Assembly (NCBI RefSeq): GCF_001612985.1
Contig: NZ_BDBM01000020.1
Coordinates: 62,001 to 126,000, forward strand
Origin: Nocardia gamkensis NBRC 108242
Lineage (GTDB): Bacteria > Actinomycetota > Actinomycetes > Mycobacteriales > Mycobacteriaceae
Length of the DNA stretch: 64,000 nucleotides
Direction: 5' to 3'
Every line of letters begins with the position of its first letter. The stretch's first letter is position 1. Of this stretch, positions 1-8,600 are shown in pieces. The notes beneath the pieces were generated by a model. That model was not told the origin of the DNA. It was given only the letters and a program-made list of their open reading frames with translations, and did no database searches. Both the position numbers and the translations under genes were made by a program.

Positions 1-179
1 TCGATGGTCAGCGACACCACCTCGCCGCTGGCCTTGATGGTGACCCGGACCAGGCCGCCGCCCGCCTCGCCTTCCACCTCGGTCGCCGCGATCTCTTCCT
101 GGGCTTCCATCACCGCCTGCTGCATCTGCTGCGCCTGGGCGAGCAACTGTTGCATATCGAACTGGCCACCTGGCTGCAC
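1..179 (-). CDS. ybaB: YbaB/EbfC family nucleoid-associated protein (5' part only)
   Basis: The first 59 or so codons are present; the rest lies beyond the left edge. The protein starts VQPGGQFDMQQLLAQAQQMQ and continues with a Gln/Met-rich helix followed by a TEVEGEAGGGLVRVTIKASG segment, the hallmark of the YbaB/EbfC fold, a small dimeric DNA-binding protein. The GTG start at 179 has a GAGAGGA-type ribosome binding site about 7 bases upstream; an internal ATG at 155 is a weaker choice. In most bacteria ybaB follows dnaX directly and precedes recR. Here dnaX lies on the same strand but about 15.5 kb to the right, so the usual dnaX-ybaB adjacency is broken. Confidence 0.9.
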   Translation of the reverse strand, partial: MQPGGQFDMQQLLAQAQQMQQAVMEAQEEIAATEVEGEAGGGLVRVTIKASGEVVSLTI

Positions 180-370
180 GGGAGGGTCCTCTCTGGAGAA
201 GGTGTCACCGGCCAGCCTAGTCCTGCCGCACCGTGTCCCCGGCGCGGCCCGACGGGTCCGATGTCGCGACGCATGGTGGATAACAGGTTGGGTAGTTCCG
301 GTGGAGACCGACCGAGCGCGCCTTACCATCGACACCGAGTCGGGGTCGGTGTGCAAATCTGGAGACAAAG

Positions 371-1003
371 ATGATCGCAGTTCGTGCACGTTTCCTGAGC
401 ACCCTGGTGCTCACGCTTGGTGTTCCCAGCATCTTTCTCGGCGCTACGGCGCCAACGGCGTCCGCGGACACGGAGATCATCGATGCGACCGAGGTGATCG
501 ATGCCCAGGAGGTCATCGATGCCGAAACCATCCCGGCGGTCGCGGACTACGGTGACGGCTGCGTCCTCTATCCGGACGACAAGGCCGCGACACTCGATTC
601 GCTGCGCTTCCGGTGCTCGGCGCAGCAGCAGGACGCCATCTTCCGCGCCGCGCCGCTGGGCGACGTTCCCTCCGGCGTGAAGTCGGGCTGGGTCACTCGT
701 CCACCGGTCATGCAAGCCGTCGCGCCCCCGCTGTGGATCGGCAAGACCTTCTACACCGGCCCGGACGGCGGCTACCTGATGAACCGCCTCACCGGTGCGG
801 GCATCGAGGGCTGGCGCGCCGACGTATACGCGGCGCCCGCACTGACCGACGGGCAGCCCGCCTGGGCCCTGAACTACGCGCCCTCCCCGACGCCGCCGGT
901 CTACGACGAGATCCGGGAGGTCACCCCGGGTGTGTGGTTCGGCTATTCGTGGTGGCGCGGCGCGTTCCAGACCACCCTGCTGCTGACCTTCGCGCTCGCC
1001 TGA
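371..1003 (+). CDS. Secreted protein of unknown function with IDA repeats
   Basis: A 210-residue protein with a clear Sec signal peptide: basic start (MIAVRARF), hydrophobic core, and a likely cleavage after TASA near residue 34. The mature N-terminus carries an imperfect repeat (EIIDAT, EVIDAQ, EVIDAE). The remainder is rich in Trp, Tyr and Pro and holds two Cys (about residues 58 and 77) that could form a disulfide. A good ribosome binding site (GGAGAC) precedes the ATG. It is divergent from ybaB, with 191 bases between them. I do not recognise a catalytic motif or a named family; an exported, probably taxon-restricted protein is the safest description. Confidence 0.75.
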   Translation: MIAVRARFLSTLVLTLGVPSIFLGATAPTASADTEIIDATEVIDAQEVIDAETIPAVADYGDGCVLYPDDKAATLDSLRFRCSAQQQDAIFRAAPLGDVPSGVKSGWVTRPPVMQAVAPPLWIGKTFYTGPDGGYLMNRLTGAGIEGWRADVYAAPALTDGQPAWALNYAPSPTPPVYDEIREVTPGVWFGYSWWRGAFQTTLLLTFALA

Positions 1004-1016
1004 ACACCGAGTGTCG

Positions 1017-1047
1017 TTGACCCTCCCGTCGCTGGAGGGTGTTGGCT
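1017..1047 (+). promoter_or_regulatory. MerR-type promoter with 19-bp spacer and internal dyad
   Basis: TTGACC (1017-1022) and TTGGCT (1042-1047) are separated by 19 bases, the over-long spacer typical of MerR-activated promoters. The spacer region holds a perfect inverted repeat ACCCTCC (1020-1026) and GGAGGGT (1034-1040). The predicted transcription start falls on or one base before the ATG at 1054, so the message is probably leaderless. The site lies directly before the MerR gene, which indicates autoregulation. Confidence 0.75.
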
Positions 1048-1053
1048 GGTGCC

Positions 1054-1866
1054 ATGACGGCAACCGTCCCCATCGGCGAGTTCTCCAGGCTGAGCAATCT
1101 CAGCGTGAAGACGTTGCGCTACTACCACGAGATCGGCCTACTGGCTCCGGTCGACGTCGACGCCGGGTCGGGCTATCGGCGGTACGCGACGGCGCAGGTC
1201 ACGCAGGCACAGTTGATCCGGCGGCTGCGCGAGCTGGACATGCCGGTCCCGGAGATCCGCGCCGTCCTCGCCGCGCCGGACGACGACGCCCGTGACGCCA
1301 CGCTGCGCGCGCATCTGGAGCGCATGGAGGCGGAACTGATCCGTACCCGTGCGGTCGTGGCGTCGTTGCGCTCGCTGTTGACGCCCGCACCCCCGATCAC
1401 CGTGGAGTATCGCGTGGTTCCGGCGTTCCCGGCCGCGGCGATCGGCGCGACGGTGGCGCGCGAACACATCGACCGGTGGTGCGCGTCGACGTTCCCGGCG
1501 TTGTACGAGGCGCTGGCCGCCGCGGATATCGCACCCGCGGGGGTCGGCGGCGCCACCTACGGCACCGATTTCTTCGAACAGGACGAGGGCGCGGTCGTCG
1601 CGTTCGTCCCGGTCGCCGACGCCGACATCGTCTTGCCCTCAGGACTTTCGGCGATCGAGTTACCCACGCGACGATTCGCCGTCACCGTGCACGAGGGCCC
1701 GTTCGAGGATTTCGACCGCACCTACGGAGCGCTGGGCAGTCATGTCGCCGAACACGATGTCGCGTTGCCCGAACCGATCCGCGAGTTGTACCTGCTCGGA
1801 CCGGATGTGTCCGACGATCCCGCCACCTACCGAACCGAAGTGTGCTGGCCCATCGCCCAACCGTGA
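1054..1866 (+). CDS. MerR family transcriptional regulator with GyrI-like effector domain
   Basis: A 270-residue regulator. Residues 1-70 form a MerR winged helix (IGEFSRLSNLSVKTLRYYHE, then GYRRY), followed by a dimerisation coiled coil (about 75-115) and a C-terminal GyrI-like/BmrR-type ligand domain starting near ITVEYRVVPAFPA. Proteins of this build bind bulky, often cationic or aromatic compounds and activate promoters with a 19-bp spacer. ATG 1054 is preferred over an upstream in-frame GTG at 1039 because the latter lies inside the predicted promoter. It is followed after 13 bases by a VOC protein that has its own ribosome binding site, so the two probably form an operon for sensing and handling a small molecule. 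Confidence 0.88.
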   Translation: MTATVPIGEFSRLSNLSVKTLRYYHEIGLLAPVDVDAGSGYRRYATAQVTQAQLIRRLRELDMPVPEIRAVLAAPDDDARDATLRAHLERMEAELIRTRAVVASLRSLLTPAPPITVEYRVVPAFPAAAIGATVAREHIDRWCASTFPALYEALAAADIAPAGVGGATYGTDFFEQDEGAVVAFVPVADADIVLPSGLSAIELPTRRFAVTVHEGPFEDFDRTYGALGSHVAEHDVALPEPIRELYLLGPDVSDDPATYRTEVCWPIAQP

Positions 1867-1879
1867 AAAGGAGACATCC

Positions 1880-2227
1880 ATGACGCTCTCTATCGCCCAC
1901 GTCACCATCGACTGCGAGAACGCGGGCGCGCTCGCCGAATTCTGGTCGCGATTGCTGGAGACGCCCGTCGATCCCGGCCCCACCCCGGAGTTCGCCACCG
2001 TCGGCCGGACCACGGGTGCCGCGACCGCGCTGATGTTCCTCCGGGTGCCCGACAAGAACCCGGGAAAGAACGTGATCCACCTCGACCTGCTCGCCTCCGA
2101 CCGGGACGAAGTCGGACGCGCGATCGGCCTCGGCGCGAAGCACGTCGGCGACTTCGACGAGTGGGGCATGAAGTGGACGACGCTGGCCGATCCCGAGGGG
2201 AACCTCTTCGACATCGCCGCCGAGTAG
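1880..2227 (+). CDS. VOC (glyoxalase/bleomycin-resistance) superfamily protein
   Basis: A 115-residue single-module VOC protein. It begins MTLSIAHVTIDCENAGALAE, the first beta-alpha unit, and ends with WGMKWTTLADPEGNLFDIAAE, the usual last strand carrying the ADPEGN motif. Members bind a metal or a small ligand and act as glyoxalases, dioxygenases or drug-sequestering proteins. The ATG has a strong AAAGGAGA ribosome binding site. Its place 13 bases after the MerR gene suggests it is induced by the ligand the regulator senses. The substrate cannot be told from sequence. Confidence 0.85.
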   Translation: MTLSIAHVTIDCENAGALAEFWSRLLETPVDPGPTPEFATVGRTTGAATALMFLRVPDKNPGKNVIHLDLLASDRDEVGRAIGLGAKHVGDFDEWGMKWTTLADPEGNLFDIAAE

Positions 2228-2239
2228 GCCGCTCGACAC

Positions 2240-2271
2240 CGCGACGACGGTCCGTACGGACCGTCGTCGCG
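2240..2271. terminator. Perfect 32-bp palindrome, bidirectional terminator
   Basis: A perfect 16-bp inverted repeat centred on GTAC, lying between the convergent VOC and SRPBCC genes. It likely ends transcription from both sides. Confidence 0.7.
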
Positions 2272-2279
2272 CCCGTCGA

Positions 2280-2714
2280 TCAGGCCAGTTCGCGCTGCAG
2301 GTTTCCGAGCACCTCGGCCTGGATCTTCTTCAGGCCGAGCGGCGCGAAGATGCCCTCGAAGATACCGGCGATGCCGCCCGCGCCCTTCCAGGTGGTGCGC
2401 AGTGTGACCCGCGCGCCCGTGCCCTCCGGCGTGACGGTCCAGGTGTTCACCAGCGTCGAATTCGAGTCGCGCTCGGTGACAATGGAATCGGATACCGAGA
2501 CGACCGCGTGCACGTTGCGCGAACGCTTCTCGGTGGCCTGCAACGTCCACTCCGCGACGGTGCCCGCGCCCTTGCCGCCTTCGACCACCTTGTAGTCGCG
2601 GTAGTGCGACGAGAGAATGCGCGGACGCACCGTGTCGTAGTCGGCGATGGCCTCCAGCGCGCGCTGCGGATCCGCCTGCACGTCGATCGAACTACTGGCG
2701 CTGACCTGTCCCAC
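2280..2714 (-). CDS. SRPBCC (START-like) family protein
   Basis: A 144-residue protein with the helix-grip pattern: SSSIDVQADPQRALEAIADY at the start, a central run of antiparallel strands (VAEWTLQATEKRSRNVHAVV), the GTGARVTLRTTWKGAGG turn and a long amphipathic C-terminal helix. Such proteins bind hydrophobic ligands in a closed cavity. Position next to the FAD oxidoreductase and methyltransferase pair matches the arrangement around Rv3718c-Rv3720 of M. tuberculosis as I remember it, so a role alongside lipid modification is possible. It is divergent from the oxidoreductase, with 193 bases between the starts. Confidence 0.82.
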   Translation of the reverse strand: MGQVSASSSIDVQADPQRALEAIADYDTVRPRILSSHYRDYKVVEGGKGAGTVAEWTLQATEKRSRNVHAVVSVSDSIVTERDSNSTLVNTWTVTPEGTGARVTLRTTWKGAGGIAGIFEGIFAPLGLKKIQAEVLGNLQRELA

Positions 2715-2907
2715 AATGAGCTCCTTGTCCGGATGCGGTGTCTCGACCGATCTCCATCCTGCCCTGTCGGCGCGGGAGGAAAGCGCCGAGGGTGCCGCGA
2801 ACTACTCCAGACAATTCGGTATTCCATTTCGCAACATATGCGTGACATTTCTCCGCCACCGTGCCCGCGCGGTGGCCCCGCCGTTTGGTCCGTACTAGCG
2901 TCGAGGG

Positions 2908-4356
2908 GTGGCAGTGAGTCTGTTGGGGAAGGCCGGACACGCACCGGCCGCACGCGAATCAGGATTTGCCGCGCATCGAGCGGGCGTGGACCGTCTTTTG
3001 GCGAGCTACCGCGCGATACCCGAGCACGCCAACGTCCGGTTGGCGAAGAAAACGTCGAACCTATTCCGCGCCAGGGCGAAGAACCCAGCGCCCGGTCTCG
3101 ACGTCTCCGGACTGACCCGGGTCATCGCCGTCGACCCGGTCGCCAAGACCGCCGATGTCGCGGGCATGACCACCTACGAGGAGCTGGTCGCCGCCACCCT
3201 CCCGTACGGGCTCGCGCCGCTGGTCGTTCCCCAGCTCAAGACGATCACGCTGGGCGGCGCGGTCACCGGCCTCGGCATCGAGTCCACGTCCTTCCGCAGC
3301 GGCCTGCCGCACGAGTCGGTGCTGGAGATGGACGTGCTCACCGGCGCGGGCGAGATCCTCACCGCCACGCCGGACAACGAGCACGCCGATCTGTTCCGCG
3401 GATTCCCGAACTCCTACGGCACGCTGGGCTACACGGTGCGGTTGAAGATCGAGCTGGAAGAGGTGCGACCATACGTCGCGCTGCGGCACGTGCGTTTCCG
3501 GGACCTGCGTGAACTGGAGGCGACCCTCGCGACGATCGTGACGGACCGTGCCTTCGAGGGTGAGCCCGTCGACTATCTCGACGGCGTCGTCTTCACCGCC
3601 GAGGAGAGCTACCTGACGCTGGGCCGCCGCACCGACGAGCCGGGCCCGGTCAGCGACTACACCGGTATGGACATCTTCTACCGGTCCATCCAGCACGACG
3701 GCGACACGCCCAAGCGCGACCGCCTGACCATCCACGACTACCTGTGGCGCTGGGACACCGACTGGTTCTGGTGCTCGCGCGCCTTCGGCGCACAGCACCC
3801 GAGGATCCGCCGGATCTGGCCGAAACGCTACCGGCGCAGCAGCTTCTACTGGAAGCTCGTGGCGCTGGACCACAAGTACGCCATCGCCGACAAGCTGGAG
3901 GCCCGCAAGGGCAATCCCCCGCGCGAGCGGGTCGTGCAGGACATCGAGGTGCCGGTGGACCGCACCGCTGACTTCGTGGAATGGTTTCTGCGCGAGATCC
4001 CGATCGAGCCGATCTGGCTGTGCCCACTGCGTTTGCGCGAGAGCGGCGACCCGGCTGGGCCGGGCGGACGCACCTGGCCGCTGTACCCCCTGGAGCCGGA
4101 CCGGACCTACGTGAATGTCGGATTCTGGTCGGCCGTGCCCACCACCCCCGGGCAGCGAGAGGGCGCGGCCAACCGCGCGATCGAGCGCACGGTGACCGAG
4201 TTCGACGGTCATAAGTCGCTGTACTCGGATTCCTTCTACGACAAGGATGAGTTCGCGGCGCTCTACGGCGGAAACATCTATACCGAACTGAAGAAACGCT
4301 ACGACCCGGACCAGCGCCTGCTGGATTTGTATTCGAAGGCGGTGCAACGCAGATGA
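2908..4356 (+). CDS. FAD-binding oxidoreductase, partner of a fatty acid methyltransferase
   Basis: A 482-residue flavoprotein of the PCMH/FAD-binding_4 type. The FAD region spans about residues 40-220, with GLDVSGLTRVIAVDPVAKTA, an MTTYEELVAATLP segment and a TLGGAVTGLGIESTSFRSG loop. Its gene overlaps the next one by four bases (ATGA), so translation is coupled. In mycobacteria and relatives such a pair converts oleoyl phospholipid to the 10-methylene form and then reduces it to 10-methylstearic (tuberculostearic) acid (BfaA/TmsA with BfaB/TmsB). By position it resembles Rv3719, a paralogue whose product I am less sure of, so the exact lipid is inferred. GTG 2908 is the listed start; GTG 2914 is also possible. 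Confidence 0.82.
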   Translation: MAVSLLGKAGHAPAARESGFAAHRAGVDRLLASYRAIPEHANVRLAKKTSNLFRARAKNPAPGLDVSGLTRVIAVDPVAKTADVAGMTTYEELVAATLPYGLAPLVVPQLKTITLGGAVTGLGIESTSFRSGLPHESVLEMDVLTGAGEILTATPDNEHADLFRGFPNSYGTLGYTVRLKIELEEVRPYVALRHVRFRDLRELEATLATIVTDRAFEGEPVDYLDGVVFTAEESYLTLGRRTDEPGPVSDYTGMDIFYRSIQHDGDTPKRDRLTIHDYLWRWDTDWFWCSRAFGAQHPRIRRIWPKRYRRSSFYWKLVALDHKYAIADKLEARKGNPPRERVVQDIEVPVDRTADFVEWFLREIPIEPIWLCPLRLRESGDPAGPGGRTWPLYPLEPDRTYVNVGFWSAVPTTPGQREGAANRAIERTVTEFDGHKSLYSDSFYDKDEFAALYGGNIYTELKKRYDPDQRLLDLYSKAVQRR

Positions 4357-5669
4357 CGACATTCAAGGACCGTTCCGATGTCTTCGCCGATCTCGGGACC
4401 AAACTCAGCATTGCCGAGATCTTCGAGACCCTCGTCGAGGGTGAAGTCCCGATCCGATTGACGGCCTACGACGGCAGCTCGACCGGACCGCGGGATTCGG
4501 AGTTCGCGCTGGACATCCGTACCCCGCGCGGCATCAACTATCTGGCGACGGCCCCCGGCGACCTGGGCATGGCCCGCGCCTACATTTCCGGCGACATGAC
4601 CGCGACCGGCGTGCACCCGGGCGATCCGTACGAGATCCTGAAGGCGCTGGACGGGTTGAAGTTCCGCCGTCCGTCCGCGCTGGCCCTGGTGACCATCGCG
4701 CGCTCGCTGGGCTGGGAGCGGCTCAAGCCGGTCGCCCCGCCGCCGCAGGAGACCCTGCCGCGCTGGCGCCGGATCGCCTTCGAGGGCCTGCGCCACTCCA
4801 AGACCCGCGACGCCGAGGCGATCCACCACCATTACGACGTCTCGAACGCCTTCTACGAGTATGTGCTCGGCCCGTCGATGACCTACACCTGCGCGGTCTA
4901 CGGCGACGAGAACTGGACGCTCGAGCAGGCACAGGAGAACAAGTACCGCTTGGTGTTCGAGAAGCTCCGGTTGAAGGAGGGCGACCGGCTGCTCGACATC
5001 GGCTGCGGCTGGGGCGGCATGGTGCGCTATGCCGCCAAGCGCGGCGTGAAGGTGATCGGCGCGACGCTCTCGGCCGAGCAGGCGGACTGGGCGCAGAAGA
5101 AGATCGCCGAGGAAGGCCTGGCCGACCTGGCGGAGGTGCGCCATTCCGACTACCGCGATGTGCCGGAGGGCGAGTTCGACGCGGTGTCCTCGATCGGCCT
5201 CACCGAGCACATCGGTGTGCACAACTACCCGTTCTACTTCGACTTCATCAAGAGCAAGCTGCGCGACGGCGGCCTGTTCCTGAATCACTGCATCACCCGC
5301 CCGGACAACACCCGCACCACCAAGGCGGGCGATTTCATCGACCGCTACGTGTTCCCGGACGGCGAGCTGATCGGCTCCGGGCGGATCATCTCCGAGATCC
5401 AGAACATCGGGCTCGAGGTGCTGCACGAGGAGAACCTGCGCGAGCACTACGCCCTGACCCTGCACGAATGGTGCAAGAACCTGGTTGCCAACTGGGACGC
5501 CTGCGTGGCCGAGGTCGGCGAGGGCACCGCGAAGGTGTGGGGCCTGTACATGGCGGGGTGCCGGCTGGGCTTCCAGCGCAACGTGGTTCAGCTGCACCAG
5601 GTGCTCGGGGTCAAGCTCCCCGCCGACGGCGACTGGACCGTGCCGCTGCGTCCGTGGTGGCAGCCGTAG
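4353..5669 (+). CDS. Cyclopropane-fatty-acyl-phospholipid synthase family methyltransferase
   Basis: A 438-residue SAM-dependent lipid methyltransferase. It has an N-terminal SCP2-like part (about 1-130), a HHYDVSNAFYEYVLGPSMTYTC stretch typical of CFA synthases, SAM motif I (LLDIGCGWGGM, near residue 213) and the SIGLTEHIGVHNYPFYF segment with the conserved Glu. These enzymes methylate unsaturated acyl chains on phospholipids at the membrane surface, giving cyclopropane or 10-methylene chains. Its start codon overlaps the stop of the FAD oxidoreductase, which favours the methylene-then-reduction route to a methyl-branched acid. The family is larger than the roughly 290-residue mycolate cyclopropane synthases, in line with UfaA1/Rv3720-like proteins. 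Confidence 0.87.
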   Translation: MTTFKDRSDVFADLGTKLSIAEIFETLVEGEVPIRLTAYDGSSTGPRDSEFALDIRTPRGINYLATAPGDLGMARAYISGDMTATGVHPGDPYEILKALDGLKFRRPSALALVTIARSLGWERLKPVAPPPQETLPRWRRIAFEGLRHSKTRDAEAIHHHYDVSNAFYEYVLGPSMTYTCAVYGDENWTLEQAQENKYRLVFEKLRLKEGDRLLDIGCGWGGMVRYAAKRGVKVIGATLSAEQADWAQKKIAEEGLADLAEVRHSDYRDVPEGEFDAVSSIGLTEHIGVHNYPFYFDFIKSKLRDGGLFLNHCITRPDNTRTTKAGDFIDRYVFPDGELIGSGRIISEIQNIGLEVLHEENLREHYALTLHEWCKNLVANWDACVAEVGEGTAKVWGLYMAGCRLGFQRNVVQLHQVLGVKLPADGDWTVPLRPWWQP

Positions 5670-5679
5670 TCCGGTTCGT

Positions 5680-8600
5680 TCAGTAGGCCTGACTGCCCGC
5701 CTCGTTCAGGAGTTCATCCAGGAAGGGGGCGGGCAGTTCGATGTCACCGACCTGGGCCGAGGCGGGCAGGTCGGCGCGCAGCACGCGCAGGATGCCGACC
5801 ACGCCGGGGCCCGCGTCCAGCAGCGGCCTGGTCCAGCCGAGGCCTGCGCAGGTGGTGACCGCGGGCAGCAGCAGGTTGGTGGCCTCGCCGACCCAGCCCG
5901 CGGTGGCCAGACATTCGGCCAGCAGCAGCGCGGCGTCCAATTGGGCGCGCGGACGGTGCTTTTGCAGAGTGTGGTCGTAGAGCGCGCGGGCGCGGCGAAC
6001 GGCCCGGTCGTCGGAGCCGGGCCGGTGTTCGGCGAGCAGAGCACGAATAGCCGCGAGTTCCTCCGCCTCGGCGGTGAGCAGGGCTGCGCCGGTCAGCCGA
6101 TGCCCCATCTGCAACGGCGTGGACTCGCTGAGATCGGTGTAGCGGCGCTCCCCGGCCTCCAGCGGCAGCCCGAGGCGCAGCCGTTCGGCGCGGATGTGCG
6201 CGGCCAGGCGCGCCAGGCGGTTGTCGGCGGCGATGCGCGCGCCCTCGTCCAGCCGCGTGGCCGCGGTGAACAGATCCCCGCCGACCGCCTTGACCCGCGC
6301 GCCGACGACGAAGGTGGAGATCAGGAAGTCCACCGGCCCCACCCGGGTGACCAGCTCGTGGCTTTCGTCCAGCAGCCGGTCGGCGGTCTCCAGATCACCC
6401 CGGCGATAACTCGTTTCGCCGAGCAGAGCGGCGGCCACGCGCACCGCGTGCGAGCGCGGTCCGGAGCGCTCGCGCGCGGACTCCCAGGCCTGCTGGAAAC
6501 AGCGGGTGGCGGTGGCGACGTCGAGTTGCTCGTAGGCGGCCGCGCCCTGGCCGCAGCGCCCGAATACCAGGCCGAGCGGGTCTTTCGAGTCCTTGTGATA
6601 GTCCTCGGCCCATTCCTGGATCTTCCTGGCGCCCTCGAAGTCGAATCCACACAGGCGCACGAACGTGGTGAGGTTCGCCGCGGTCGAGACCGTCCACGCC
6701 GGTAGATCGTCCGGCTCCTGCAAGCAGTCCGCGACCCGATCCAGCACGCCCTCGGTGTGGTCGCGCGCGATCTGGTCCGAGGCGGCGAGCACCGCCGCCT
6801 GGCAGCGCTGCACGCGCACATCCGCGTCACCGGTGGAGCCGCGGGCCAGGATGTTGGACAGCCTGCCCAGTGCGTTGCGCGCCGCGCCGGACTGCTGCAA
6901 GTTGACATTCGCCCTGGCCACCGCTATCAGCAACTTCGAGCGCGAGGCCACCTGCTGCATCGGCAGTTTCGACACGCTGCCCAGCAGGGTGGCGAGCCGG
7001 GATCCGTCGATCAGGTCCATCCCGCCGCCCTCGAGCAGGTCCAGCGCCATCTTCAGATCGGTCGCGGCCAATGCGTGGTCGACCGACTTGCGCAGCAGTT
7101 GGTGTTCGGCGTACCAGCGCGAAGCCTTGCGGTGCAGCGACTTCGACTTCCCGGGGTGAACGCGATCGAGCCGGGTCCGCAGATGCTCGGCGAACAGCGG
7201 TTGCATCCGGAACCACTCCGGGTCGTGCTCGATGCGCCGCAGGAACAGCTCCCGTTGCTCGGCCTGCTCGAGTAGCTGTTCGGCGTCCGGTTCACCGGAC
7301 AGCGCCGCGGCGAGCGAGCCGCAGATCCGCTCGGTCACCGCGATCGACATGAGGAACTCGAGCATCTTGGGTTCCAAGGTGTCCAGCACGTTCTCGGCGA
7401 GGTATTCGCGGATGCCGTGGTTGCCCTCCGACAGTGTGGCGATCAGCTGAGCGGGGTCGGCGTTGCCGCGCAGGGACAGTCCGACCAGCTGGATGGCCGC
7501 GGGCCAGCCGTCGGTGGCGGTGTGGATCTCGGTCACCTGCTCGGGGGTCAGGTCGAATCCGTTGCGCTCGACGAGGATCTGCCTGGTCTCCGCCTCGGTC
7601 AGGCGCAACGCGGCCGAGCCGATCTCGACCAGTTCGTCGTGTACCCGCATCCGGCTCGTCGGCAGGCCGGATTGCTCTCGGCTGGTCACGACGAAACGCA
7701 GGTGGTGGCAGCCGTTGTCCAGCAGGGCTTCCATCGCCCGGTGCGCGCCCGCGTCGGTGATCCGCTGCCAGTCCTCCACGATCACCACGACCGTCTTGCC
7801 CGCGGCGTGGATCTCGTCGATGAGCGTGGGAATCACGAACGCGGCGGCGTCGGCGGGCCGCTCCTCCAGCACCTGGTCCAGACCGGCGCCGACGTCCGGA
7901 TGCACCCGGCGGATCGCCTGGATCAGGTGGGCGAGCAGCCAGATCTCGTTGTCGTCGTCGCGGTCGATACCGATCCAGGCGACGGCGGCGGAGCCCTCGG
8001 TGAGTTCGGCGCGCCACTGCGCGGCCAGTGTGCTCTTGCCGAACCCCGCGGGCGCGTGGATCACCGCGAGTCTGCGCCGTCCGCCCCCGCGCAGGGTGTC
8101 CAGCAGACGCGGCCGCGGTATCGGGTCTCGCGTGGGCGTGGGGGGACGGAATTTGGTCACAGCCGTCGGCGGTGCCGTCGTCGAAGTCGCCGAATGCTGC
8201 GAGACGGCGGGCCGCAGCGTCAACGGCCAGCTGCGTCGCGCGGTGACCGCGGGACGGGAACCGGTCCACGCCACGGTCGGTAGGCCCACCGCGGTCGGAA
8301 TCGTCGGTTCGGGCTCCGGCGTGGTGTCCAGCAGCGCCATCTCGTCGGGCAGCTGGCCGTGGCCGCGCTGCACCTCGCGCAGCATCTCGCCGAACTCGTA
8401 AGCGCTGGCCGGGCGATCTCGCGGACTCGGAGCCATCGCGTGTTCGATGACGGTGGCCACATCCGGCGGAATGTCCTGTTCGCGCAGGTCCGGCACGGGC
8501 TGGGTGGTGATTCGCAAGAACTGCGCCACCACCCGCTCCCCCGCCTGCCGCTCGAAGGCAGCGTGCCCGGTGAGCAACGCGAACAGCGTCGAGCCGAGGC

